From Quercus robur (Eukaryota > Streptophyta > Magnoliopsida > Fagales > Fagaceae): 64,000 nucleotides of DNA. Below are positions 1 to 9,935 of the stretch, one piece after another. Below the pieces are notes generated by a model. It worked only from the letters and a program-made list of their open reading frames with translations. It did not search any database and was not told the origin of the DNA. Both the position numbers and the translations under genes were made by a program. Every line of letters starts with the position of its first letter. Position 1 is the first letter of the stretch. The stretch covers positions 86,396,862 to 86,460,861 of the forward strand of contig NC_065535.1 in assembly GCF_932294415.1 (NCBI RefSeq), read 5' to 3'.

Positions 1-118
1 AAGCGTGATAAGTGTGATAGTTTAGGGTGCAAAGTGTGCAGTCAGATAGTTTAGGGTGCAAAGTGTAATCTAGTGGATAGTTTAGGGTGGTAAAGTGTAA
101 TTTTCCCTTTTTTTAATA
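1..118. repeat. Three short tandem repeats of a 'tagtttagggtg' unit
   Basis: The unit gatagtttagggtgcaaagtg begins near 16, 45 and 75; the third copy is diverged. The same kind of unit appears in the opposite orientation at 56815-56935, where 'aaactatg...ttacacttaaccccc' recurs three times. It looks like a dispersed plant intergenic repeat. No coding potential was seen. Confidence 0.6.
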
Positions 119-1360
119 ATGATAATCAAGTGGATTTTATTAAGCAACAAGCTGGAAAACCAGCCACGACAGTTAAATGCTACAACAGGGCAAACAACTC
201 CCAACAACTAGACAAACAATATCTAAACCACACAGCCAAGATTGACTACCCAAAGATGCAGATCAGGGACAAAATCCCAGCAACTAACAAACCAAAATAC
301 AAGTGCTTATAAAGGAAATAAAAATAAAATATAAAGGATTACATTTGAATAACACGTTACATAAGTGAGCATCTTAAATAAACAAAATTTGTTGCTCCCA
401 AATTGAAAACTCAAAACTATCAGAACTTTAGAGCTTATAAAGGAAAACAAAGCCAAAAGTCCACCATAACATAACCCGTCAAGCTATAAGTATACATTGC
501 ATAGAGTATCTTAACTTGAAACAAAGACCTAAAGAGAAACTGAAACAAGTAGATATTCTGGGGACTATAACAAAAAGATGGCCTAATAATTCTTTTTTTA
601 AAACAAGTATTTGGCAAAATAGCATGTTTAAAAGTTGTTCTGGGAAAGAGCTATTTTTGAATCTCATCTGTTGGAGAGAAGAGTTTAATGATTGAACTCG
701 ACTCTTCAAGAGACGAATTTCATGTTTTCAGTGGAAGTTGTCTCTTCAAGACACAGACGAGCTTCACTCAAAGCATGGAACTCGTATCTTACAAATACGA
801 GATTTAAAAAGCCTATGTCCCCAAATACTTTTAGTCAATCCTTACTCCTAATTAATAAATAAATTTTAATATATGTATTACAAAGCACAAATGGCCCAAA
901 CAGACCTTTTATACTGATGAGGCTCTAATATCATTTTGGACCCATGGATATCTGGAAAAAGGCTACATTGCATAGAAGCAAAGAGAAACATGGAAAATTA
1001 CTATAAAGTTTCTAATATTTACTTTTGGATTTTGACTTATGCCTAATTTATCCTTTCAAAGTCATTTTGCTAAATTAACTAGACACCTAATTTGCTGATG
1101 TTGACATAAATTTGATGCTGTTTTTTGTACTCACTGTCAGTTCCTATAATTGTTGCTGCGGACATCTGGTGACAAAACTTAATATGGCTCTCTTTTTCTT
1201 AAACTAATACGTCTTCATATTCCAGTTTTGAGTTTGACATGCTTCCATGGATCTCTTAAAAGAAAAAAATTTCAATGAACAAGCATATAATGCTTTCAGT
1301 GTTGACATGAAAATTTCAATGAACAAGCATAATGCTTTTAGTGTTACTCCTGATTGTCAG
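119..1360. other. No gene seen; probably intron or upstream part of the MAPR4-like gene
   Basis: AT-rich sequence without a convincing open frame. The exon at 1361 starts in mid-codon, so an upstream exon must exist. I searched this stretch for the conserved segment that should precede the exon and did not find it. Most of this interval is therefore likely intron, with the earlier exons left of the window. Confidence 0.4.
1267..1348. repeat. Approximately 44-bp tandem duplication before a splice acceptor
   Basis: The block 'aatttcaatgaacaagcat...aatgcttt.agtgtt' occurs twice in a row, at about 1267-1310 and 1311-1348. The second copy lies directly upstream of the AG acceptor at 1359-1360 and supplies the sequence where a branch point would be expected. 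Confidence 0.7.
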
Positions 1361-2010
1361 ATTTGTTGGCAAGCTAGTAGGTCGTTACTATGATAGCCAA
1401 GGAAATTCCACAAAATATTTGAAAGGAGTTGAAGTGAAGGCTGCAAGAGGTGCACAGCTTTTGGAGAAACAAAAGAAAGAAGAAGCTAAACAACCCAGTT
1501 GCAATTCAAGGTGGAGCCAGGGAGATGGTGGAGAGGTATCTTTTCATTACTTGAAAACCATGTGTTAGTGCTATTCCCGCTGTTGGGATCTCCATCCCAG
1601 TTTCCATAACTTACTAGGGATTCAACTTCATGTGGTAGAAGCTTGTTTAAAGAAATGTCTGCCTGCGCATGAGTGCATGGCAGGTAGTGGACTTAGCATC
1701 CACCTTGTTACACACAAAGCTGTAGTTAAGGAAACTTGAGCACATAATAGAGAATGAGAATTGAATCAAATCTTTTATAATGATTAAACAGGCATTTTAA
1801 TGTTCATGGAGCAATATCATACGTGTTGATTGTTTTGGTCAGGTTTGGTGTGATGTTGGCGTCCCAAGGTTGGTTCAGAGGCCTTTGGAAATTGCTTTGA
1901 CTGGGAAGATGAGTAAGCGCTGTGCTTGTTTTGAAGAAGAGCAACTGGGCCAGCCAGGGTTGGAAGTCTATGACGGATGTGACTTCCTTGGCAAGAGTTG
2001 CCGAGTTTAA
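1361..2010 (+). CDS. MAPR4: Membrane-associated progesterone-binding protein 4 / neuferricin-like, C-terminal two exons (partial)
   Basis: Two exons can be read: 1361-1535 (enters in mid-codon after AG at 1359-1360, ends before GT at 1536) and 1843-2010 (after AG at 1841-1842, stop TAA 2008-2010). Joined in frame they encode FVGKLVGRYYDSQGNSTKYL, then an ARGAQLLEKQ helix, CNSRWSQGDGGEV at the junction with WCDVGVPRLV, and a Cys-containing tail ending GKSCRV. This matches my memory of the C-terminal part of plant MAPR4 proteins. That family has a cytochrome b5-like haem-binding domain and is related to animal neuferricin. The haem domain itself would be encoded mostly upstream and is not in view. 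The single intron is 307 bp. Function in plants is poorly defined; the family is membrane-anchored and haem or steroid binding is inferred. Family assignment fairly firm, symbol less so. Confidence 0.72.
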
Positions 2011-2834
2011 TTAGATTGTACAAGTCATGTTTGTCGAACAAGTTTGTTTTATATAAAATTTTTTTTTTTTTTGATAATCTTGTTTTATATAATTTTTTAA
2101 GGAAAAAAAAAAATTGAAAAGAGTCTTGTTCTATTATTCGTTGTTCTTTACAAAAGAATGATACTCTACATATAATAAGAATGGAGTATAAGAAGATAAC
2201 CAAAAAGGAATAACTTGTTAATGCCTAGGTGTCCTAAAGTACAATAATTCTTAAAGACTTATCCGACTTATTATCTTTGTTTGCTACATGGACAAAGTTA
2301 AGAAGAAAACTAAATAAGAATATGGATTTAAATGTCCGGACAATGGTACATGTGTCTATATACAACTGTTTCTTTACTGTTTGCATTGCATGTGCAAATC
2401 TTACCCCTTCATCTGGTTGATGAGTTTATGATATTTATGTTTATGGCAAAGTGATCAAAGTGATAGGGCTCTAATTTTCATCCATCTAACGTAGCACTTC
2501 GATGTCATCAGCCATAAGAGATAAATCGTATGGCCATGTTTTCTAGAAAATCTTATGTTGGCATGTTCTGCTGTCGGCATGAAGGCAATTGATACTAGTC
2601 TTTCCTTCTACTATTTGTCACCGTGAATTTTTTAAAGGTTTGTACCTTTAATTCTTTTGATCTATGACAAATGAACTAAACTTTGTGCTGCATAATTTGT
2701 TTCATCAACATAAGCAAATTCATATGAATTTATCAATTTGTCTTCAGTAATTTCTTCTTCCTTTGTTGATTTTAAGTACCAAATTTGATATGGTTGGAGA
2801 AATTTCTTTTTAGCTCTCCTTCCTACAATGTAGA
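2011..2834. other. 3' flank of the MAPR4-like gene; no gene seen
   Basis: AT-rich sequence with poly-T at 2060-2071 and A-rich runs at 2101-2112. The proximal part is presumably 3' UTR. No open frame with recognisable protein content. Confidence 0.4.
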
Positions 2835-3515
2835 TTAAGTTACGTCTTGTGTAACTTTAAATAGTATTACACTACTTAATTATTAATAATTTTATATGAG
2901 ATTAGTATTTTGAGAATTTCACTGTTAGATTACGGGTCCGTTTGGATACAATTTATTTTGCTGAAAACTGAAAACACTGTAACAAAATAATTTTTAAATG
3001 TGTGAATAGTGCTGTGGGACCTATTTTTAATATATTTTTTTTCTGAATAAAGTGGTTGTGGGTCCTGTGAACAGTATATGAACAGTGCTAGTTGTCCCCT
3101 AAAGCTGAAACATGTAAAAAAAAAAAAAAAAAAAAAGAAGAAGAAGAAGAAAACGCAAAACGCAAAACGTGAAACGCGCAAAACGTGAATCCAAACACAT
3201 ACTACATGTTTTTTTTTTTTGTTCTTAACATGCATGCTAAATTTCATAAGGATAGGGTGTTATTTATAATGTGATTTATAAACTTATTTTTCTATGCATA
3301 ATTTTATAATACAAAAAACTTTGAATTTAAAAATTTATAAATAAAATGGTTAGTGATCTCAAATTATCTTTTGAAATTTTGCAAGCATTGAGATTATAAG
3401 AAGAAAATGTAACCTAACGGTTGGTTTGTCAAATTTCATATTCAATAAAAAAAAATAATGAGTGAAGTAACATTGCTTTAAATTACCTCAAGTGTAACTT
3501 AATCCTATCTCCATA
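2835..3515. mobile_element. MITE-like foldback element (family B) with a second MITE nested in it
   Basis: The left end reads attaagttac..cttgtgtaactttaa. The reverse complement of the right end (about 3460-3512) reads attaagttacacttgaggtaa..ttaaag. The two therefore form terminal inverted repeats. A related element lies at 43990-44402 with ends carrying the same 'gttacact.ggtgtaa' core. Family A MITE 2934-3203 sits inside this copy, which makes it longer than the 44-kb copy. Confidence 0.55.
2934..3203. mobile_element. MITE family A, copy 1
   Basis: Begins gggtccgtttggatac and ends gaatccaaacacatac, an imperfect terminal inverted repeat. Internal landmarks are 'gctgaaaactgaaaacactgt' and 'tgaacagtgct'. 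Five further copies with the same landmarks occur at about 12533, 28931, 48414, 59714 and 60370. There is no coding capacity. A poly-A/(GAA)n tract near 3116-3150 is internal. Confidence 0.7.
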
Positions 3516-4528
3516 TATATATAAAAGCTAAATTAAAAAAAAAATTAACAAAATTATTAAATAAATTGTAATAATACATTATAAAATAAGTAAATGATTT
3601 TAATAAAAAAAAAATTGCTTTAAGTTCTAATTGTTTAGAGTTTGAAATTTAACTTATTGTTTTGCTTCTTTATAGAAAACTTCATTTGACATAATATCTT
3701 GCATGCAAATTTAAAAGTAAAGAACAATAAGTATCATGAATTTATTAAATTAAAATATAAGCGAAAGTTGCATATTGGGAAAAAAAGTATAAAAAAAAAA
3801 AAAATACAAAAACGTGGGGTGTGTCGTGCGGGATTTAATTATAGTGCTGACTTTAATGCTTAAAAAGATAATATTGAAAAGCCATGACTTAATATATAAA
3901 TATGAAAATTTTAATAATAGAGTATTAGTTGGAGTAGAATTTAAATTTCTAAAACTTAAATGATAAAGTTTTATCTAAATTGAATTATTGTTAAATCTTA
4001 TCCCTTAGTCAAGTGTCTTGTAGCTTAATATCCTAATAAAAAATTAATTTAATACTGGATGCAACTTGAGGAAAAAAACAAAAACAAAAAGTTGAGTTGT
4101 GTGGGATTTAAATTTAGAAAATTTTGATTATAGACTTTTAGTTTTATTTAAATTAAATAGTTGTTAGATGATATCCCTTAATTTAAAGAAATATATCATA
4201 ACAAATAATATAAAATTAATTTACTAATTAGTTGTTCATAAAATGTTGATAATAGATTTTTAGTTGGAGTAGAAATCAAAATGTTTTTTTTTCTAAGAAC
4301 AAAAACATGTGTTGTTGTCTGGGATTTAAGTTTAGATTTTTAGTTTGAATAGAATTTAAATTTGTTGAAATTTAAATGATAAAGTTTTATCTAAATTAAA
4401 CAATTGTTAAATATTATCCCTTAATTTGATGAAATATATCATAACAAATAATATAAAATTAATTTACTAATTATTTTTTCTTAAAATATTGATTATAGAC
4501 TTTTAAATGGAGTAAAAGTCAAAACGTG

Positions 4529-4565
<37 letters not shown>

Positions 4566-4760
4566 AAAAAAAAAGTGGGTTGATGTTCGGGATTTAAGTT
4601 TAATTTTTATAATAGATTTTTAGTTTGAATAAAATTTAAATGTGTTGAAATTTAAATGGTAAAGTTTTACCTAAAATTAAACTATTGTTAAATAGTATCC
4701 CTTAATTTGAAAAAATATGTCATAACAAATAATATAAAATTCATTTGCTAATTAGTGAGA
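3516..4760. repeat. Diverged AT-rich repeats, about four units (clearest 3780-4760)
   Basis: A unit of roughly 200-280 bp recurs around 3890, 4130, 4340 and 4620. Each unit contains 'ttagtttgaatagaatttaaa' and 'gataaagttttatctaaatt'. It also has 'attgttaaat.ttatccctta' and, from the second unit on, 'aacaaataatataaaatt'. Copies differ by many substitutions and by homopolymer length (T run 4529-4561). 3516-3780 is AT-rich with nothing recognisable. No genes. Confidence 0.55.
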
Positions 4761-4766
4761 ATAGCC

Positions 4767-6963
4767 ACTTAGCGCAGCCACTTGCGCGAGATAATTATTT
4801 TATGGTGGTTTTATTAATTTTTTTTTTTTACAATTTAAACTAATTTAATAAAGAGTGATGTATTTCGTAATCATATTTTTATTTATTGTAGGAAAAATTA
4901 TAAATGTAATATAGGAACAATCATAAATTATAAATATAAATTTTGTCGTACCAAAATGAATAAAATACAATTTTTCTCAAAAATTCAAAAGGCTAGTTAA
5001 CAAAAATATTCATTTTTTAATAAAATTTATTTATAACATTTTGTGGATCATTAAACAGAATATAAAATTTGAAAATTATTCTTTTAGTTTTAAACAAATT
5101 TTCTCAAACCTTATTTTTTTTTGCCTACAATTTAAAACTCCAAAAAATGTAACTAAGAAAATCAATAATACTTAACAATGATTAATTAGACCAATTAATA
5201 AAAAAATTTGTTGTAATTTCATCCACCCAAAACATATTATCAAATAAACAATTATTAGCAAAATCTAAGACTTAAATTTCTATATATGCATTGTTATAAA
5301 ATAATAATAAAAATAAAATTGCAAAAGTTAAAATTTGTCATCCATCTAATTATTTTCGTTTGATTAAGTTTTGTTTTTTTCTAAATAAATGACATTGTAA
5401 TGTACTTATAGTAGAACTATTAAGAGTACTTTGTCCACCGCAAAGGATTAAAGAATAAACAAAAATTAGTAAAGTCTCATAGTTTAACATCTAAATTGAA
5501 CACTATAAAAAATCATGCTATGTAATAGAAGAAATATCAATTTACAATAAATACCAAATTATCCAAATCATGCTATGTAATAGAATAATATTATATTTTT
5601 ATATGCTATTGTGGGGCCCAATAATTTATGGGTCAGGTCCATTTGCTCGTGGGAAGTCCAAGGGCCCAAGCCAAAGACAGCTACGGCCCAAGCTCAATAA
5701 CATAAAGCCCAAATGGCCCAGAGATGTTGCCGAGGACAGTTCGGTCCTCGGCAGACCCAAAATTCCACCCAAAAAGAGGGGCAAAAACGGTATAGGACCA
5801 GACTGGAAAGGAGATCTAAAATATCTCGGGAAAGCTGCCCTCATTACCCTTCCCAGATAAGACTCTACATCCAGCAGAGCCGGATTCTTCGGCTTTATCA
5901 ACCATTCCCAACAATTCTGGGATTAGACTGACGGGACAAATATCAGTCTCGTAAAAGTTGACCCTACACGTGGACGAAAGATAGCAAACGTAGGCTAGTA
6001 TAAAAGAGAAAGTAAGTAATCTGGATAAGGGGGGGAACATTGGTCGAAAAACCAAGGACTCCCATCCTACCTCGAGGAGAAAGACTCCATGGGCGTAAAC
6101 CACTTAAAGAAGTGTGTATACCACCAAAAAATCACCGCCGGACAACCGGAGGAAGACCTTAATGATCCTCGGACTAAGTCCGAGGAGTCCAACACCTCCG
6201 GATGTAATGCTAGAGGGCTTAAATGTTCAAATCCAACTCTTATTTTTTACATGAATTCCTCTAAAAACAGGACCAGACCATCGCCCTGTGATCAAAGGCA
6301 AGCCTTTCAAGCCCACTCTCTACAAATCATATTATGAGGGATCTTTCATGTATGAGCCCAACATCATTATTGGGCCGTTAAAGAAATCGTGTCCCTACAG
6401 CTATATTTAATTCTTTATAACGCAATAGGATAACATTTAACAATTAAAGAGAACAAAAAAAAAAAAAAAAAAATTAAAACAAAACTAAATCGCATTAACC
6501 CAAAGTAGAGTTTTAAAGAATATAAAAAATTATCAACCTAAAGCTGATATGCAGGAAAAATAAAAAAATCCACCAAAAATTTGAGAGAGAGAACTTTTTG
6601 TTGTGAAAGAAAACTATGCATAGAATGGAAGAGATTGTGACAAATTTATAATAAAAGAGTGTGAATAAGAAAAGACATAAATGAAGGAAGATGAAGGGAA
6701 AGAGGAAGAATAATATTAATTTAGAGGGTAGTGGGGAGATGAAAAGGTAAGGAAGGGAGAAAGGTTGGAAATGTAGTGTGGAGATGAGAAGGTAAGGGAG
6801 GGAGAAAAACTAGAGAAGTGTAAATATTAAAAAAATAAATGTTAAAAACAATTATAGGAAAATTGGAAAAAAAAAATATATATATATATATATATAATGA
6901 CGTAGACGCTGATGTGGCTCAACTAAAGTGTAGTAACAATAAATGTTACGTTTCAACTTTTAG
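4767..6963 (+). mobile_element. Helitron-like non-autonomous element, copy H2, interrupted by a solo LTR
   Basis: The left end has a GC-rich, partly self-complementary patch (agcgcagccacttgcgcgag). The right end, 'gctgatgtggctcaac...agtaacaataaatgtta..ttcaactttta', is nearly the same as that of the element at 38363-40966. The interiors also match, including a GA-rich stretch with 'gtagtggggagatgaaaaggtaa'. There is no transposase. Calling it Helitron-like rests on the GC-rich 5' patch, lack of long inverted ends and lack of an evident target duplication; boundaries are approximate and the class is uncertain. Confidence 0.45.
5610..6399 (+). mobile_element. Solo LTR, same family as the retrotransposon at 49079-55134
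   Basis: Starts TGTGGGGCCC, ends GTCCCTACA, and is flanked by the 5-bp duplication gctat (5605-5609 and 6400-6404). It aligns along its length, in reverse orientation, to both LTRs of the 49-55 kb element. The TATA box TATAAAAG lies at 5999-6006, so transcription would run rightward. A hairpin with 10-bp arms (TGCCGAGGAC/GTCCTCGGCA) is at 5728-5753 and one with 9-bp arms at 6166-6186. A single LTR with intact target duplication implies unequal recombination between the two LTRs of a former full element. Open frames inside it are not genes. Confidence 0.92.
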
Positions 6964-7170
6964 ATATATATAAATACAAATTATTATTATTATTATTATA
7001 TATTTTTTTAAGAATACTAATTATTTTTAACGCGCATAAAAGGATCTTAAAGATTCTGTTTCTTTAAGGGTGTTTCTTTTCTATTTCTTTTCTTTTCCTT
7101 TTGAAGAACATCTTGCATTTTACTCCCTAGTCCCTTCATGATTGACGGACAAAGTTGTATCCAACCATAG

Positions 7171-7180
7171 TATATATACA
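7171..7180 (+). promoter_or_regulatory. Probable TATA box of the PKS gene
   Basis: The sequence tatatataca lies about 150 bp upstream of the ATG at 7324, giving an expected start near 7200 and a 5' leader of about 120 nt. That leader contains a T18-20 pyrimidine tract at about 7267-7285. Confidence 0.45.
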
Positions 7181-7323
7181 CCACCAGTATGAAGTTTACG
7201 AGGCAATTCAATTCCAGGACTCTATTCCTTTGTCCAAAATTTTGAGTATTATATTACAAACCGTCTTTTTTTTTTTTTTTTTCCTTTTTCTAATAATTTT
7301 CACGAAATAGAGGAGTGCCAGGG

Positions 7324-8766
7324 ATGATGGAAAAAGCAACAGTTATGGAAACCTCTAATGGTAGCTTATCTCAAAAAACATACAGTTCAAGAGACGAGGA
7401 TTTATCTGTGTGCTCTTATAATAGACCAGATGAAGCCGTTAATAGTGGCGACCATGCAGTTGATGGGTGCACAATAGTTGACGAAATTGGCATTTTCGAT
7501 GCCCGTAAGTACTTCAATGAATCAAGTAACATAGAGGCTGAGAAAGTAAGCTACAATAGTAGAGTTTCCCCTGTGAAAAATGTCAATGCTATGAATCTGG
7601 AACGTAATTCGGAGCGATTTGATCTCTCTGCCGCTCCCAGCAGATTCTCTTCAGCTTCATCCTCTGTGGATGGCTATATTAATGCCAGAAACTACATGGC
7701 TCGTGCTGCGGCAACTCCAACAGCTTCATCCGAAGCTAGTTGGAACAGCAAGACTGGTCTCTTGTCCAATCCTCCCTGTGCAATTCCAGTTTCCATGCGC
7801 AATGCTCAGAAAAAAACTAGTTGTAGATGGCTTTTCTGCAGAAAATGCCCTTGTACAGGGAAAAAATCTGTTCAAGTCCAAGAAAAAGCCCATCTGCCAG
7901 CACCAACACCATCATCATCGCACAAACATTGTCACAGTAGTAGTACAAGTGCTATGAATCCCAAAAGGCAGACCCCCCATAAAACCAGGTCAGATAATAT
8001 GTGGGTCAACACACCTAGTTTTTTTCCTTTACAAATGCAGGGGCAGCATAGTGTAGTAAGAGCCTCGGGAAAGCCCTTTATTAATACCGATCATAGTGCT
8101 AATAACTTCACCTTTCCCATACTAAATCCATCGTCATCATCATCGTCGTCACTAAAAGCAAGACTACCAGCTCGTCATGAATCATCATCTATCTCTACTA
8201 TTCAGACAATTAGTAAGAGTTTTACATTGGCAACCAGTCCCAACAAATCATCAATTATGATAGATGATGAAGAAGTGGCAAGCGACGCAAGCTCCGACCT
8301 GTTTGAGATAGAGAGCTTCTCAACAACAAAAACAACGAAGCACAGAGATTCTCAAGACGAGATCGTCAATGCCAAGGGGTCTAATAATTACTTTTTGTAT
8401 AGTACTAGGCGTGAGGAGCCAAATGAAATTGCAGTTGCACCTACAGATGTAGAGTGGTATGAGGCAAGTGAGGCTAGCATTGATTGGAGTGTTACAACAG
8501 CTGAAGGGATGTCAGTTGCCGCATCAGAATTAGCGGATGATGACACAACCATCATCAGGTGCAATCAAAAGAGCAGCAAACAAAGATCATCATCATCATC
8601 ATCATCTAATATGAATGGGTTGTCGTTGAGTTCGAGTTGTCAATGCGAGAAGGCAGTGAGCGTGGGACCAAAACCAGTGAAGTGCTTGTCTTCTACTAGT
8701 AATAGTAATCGAAGGACACAGCAACAGCAAGGATGGTCTGCCTCTACCAGTAAAGTCTACATTTGA
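7324..8766 (+). CDS. PKS: PHYTOCHROME KINASE SUBSTRATE (PKS) family protein, intronless
   Basis: 480 aa, single exon. Conserved family blocks are in the expected order: EIGIFDARKYFNE (about 54-66), YINARNYMAR with ATPTASSEASWNS (about 118-142), the Cys-rich WLFCRKCPCTGKKSVQV (169-185), DEEVASDASSDLFEIESFS (315-333) and YEASEASIDWSVTTAEG (379-395). Long Ser runs separate the blocks and the C-terminus is Ser/Gln-rich. No membrane segment. Known role of the family: plasma-membrane-associated partners of phytochromes and of phototropin/NPH3, modulating phototropism, leaf flattening and red-light responses; the paired-Cys block is a plausible lipidation or membrane-contact site (inference). Arabidopsis PKS1-PKS4 are of similar size. 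The frame is open from GTG 7315, but the first ATG is 7324, with another at 7327. A (TC)39 tract follows the stop. Which PKS paralogue it is cannot be said. Confidence 0.9.
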   Translation: MMEKATVMETSNGSLSQKTYSSRDEDLSVCSYNRPDEAVNSGDHAVDGCTIVDEIGIFDARKYFNESSNIEAEKVSYNSRVSPVKNVNAMNLERNSERFDLSAAPSRFSSASSSVDGYINARNYMARAAATPTASSEASWNSKTGLLSNPPCAIPVSMRNAQKKTSCRWLFCRKCPCTGKKSVQVQEKAHLPAPTPSSSHKHCHSSSTSAMNPKRQTPHKTRSDNMWVNTPSFFPLQMQGQHSVVRASGKPFINTDHSANNFTFPILNPSSSSSSSLKARLPARHESSSISTIQTISKSFTLATSPNKSSIMIDDEEVASDASSDLFEIESFSTTKTTKHRDSQDEIVNAKGSNNYFLYSTRREEPNEIAVAPTDVEWYEASEASIDWSVTTAEGMSVAASELADDDTTIIRCNQKSSKQRSSSSSSSNMNGLSLSSSCQCEKAVSVGPKPVKCLSSTSNSNRRTQQQQGWSASTSKVYI

Positions 8767-8852
8767 GGCATGTTAGTCTTGCAAATAAGGATGGTCTGTC
8801 TCTTCCTTTTGCAACATAAGAGAGACATTCAGATCCATCCCTAATTACACCA

Positions 8853-8856
<4 letters not shown>

Positions 8857-8935
<79 letters not shown>
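8857..8935 (+). repeat. (TC)n microsatellite, about 39 units, 91 bp after the PKS stop
   Basis: An uninterrupted TC dinucleotide tract of 79 bp. It begins 91 bp after the stop codon and so probably falls in the PKS 3' UTR. It is the longest pure dinucleotide tract in the window. Confidence 0.95.
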
Positions 8936-8937
<2 letters not shown>

Positions 8938-9274
8938 GATTTGTGTGTCGTTATTACATTTCAATAATAGCGTGATCTGATTTTTTTATATTATCATTTC
9001 TTATCTTGTATGTCTGTTCTAATCATGTGCAGTTCTACTTCAGTAAGAAGCACTACTATCAAATCATGAATAATGGATTATTATATCATATCCTTCTCGT
9101 CTTTGCATTCTTTAAAAACAAGCACTTGTGCTGCCTTGGCTTGTTCGGTTCAGCTACCCCTTTACCTCCAAAGAAAATTTGCGACATTTTTTTTTTTTTT
9201 TTTGAAAGCAAATTTGCGACATTTTAAAGCTTTACTTTTATTTATTTATTTTTATATATATAACTAGTTGCAGA

Positions 9275-9935
9275 TCTACACAATGTGTGAAAATAAATAA
9301 TTATTTTATAATTGAGGTATAATGTATAAATTGTTCTTTAAATTTTGTGGAAGATAATTTGTTCTCTCTTTAAATTAAACAATTTCTAAAATTATTTTTC
9401 ATCCATCCATTTTTACAAATATATCATTTTAATATTTGGTATGTTTGATTGATATTATTCTTCTTTTAAGTGATTCATATTTTTCTAAATTATGTTATGG
9501 TACGTTTATATATATATATATAGCCTCGTTTTTTGAACTCGACAATAGGCCCTATCCAAAAAAACACAGCTAAAACCACTTATAAATACGGCTATAGGTT
9601 AGCTATAATTGCGTTTTTTGTAAACGTGGCTAAAAATACGTGGTTATAGCCTGAGTTTTTTGTAGTTATATATATTTTAAGTTTCAAATATATTATTCAA
9701 ATTTCTCATTCTTTTTAAAGGAGAGATTATCATGATAATAAAAACTTATCACAAAATTACACCTAATATTACTAAAATAGTTTACAGGCACATTCAAATA
9801 CATAGCAAGATTGTATTTGGATATAAATTCAAATTCTAACTTTCAAAATAACTAAGTATTATGTCAAACAAAAAACAAACAAAAGCTATGAGAGAGAGAG
9901 AGAAGGCTTGTGATGGAGAACTCAAAACACACTAC
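9275..9935 (+). mobile_element. Partial Helitron-like copy H3 with a short nested repeat
   Basis: 9365-9495 and 9690-9935 match 39710-40140 of copy H1. Shared stretches include 'aaattaaacaatttctaaaat', 'gtttgattgatattattc', 'ttaaaggag..attatcatgataat' and 'gagagagag..gcttgtg.tgg.gaact'. Between them, 9525-9665, lies an unrelated insert with near-matching ends ('tatagcctcgttttttgaa' and 'ttatagcctgagttttttgta') built of 'acgtggctaaaa' type sequence. The terminal parts of the element are missing. Confidence 0.5.

Noticed and set aside
2930-3247. 105-codon minus-strand frame
   Set aside because: Composed of MITE sequence and a poly-A tract read as poly-Phe.
5570-6337. Several 70-96 codon frames on both strands
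   Set aside because: They lie in the solo LTR and have no domain.
7315-7323. GTG as the PKS start
   Set aside because: Plant nuclear genes normally start at ATG; ATG 7324 follows directly and the family similarity begins later.
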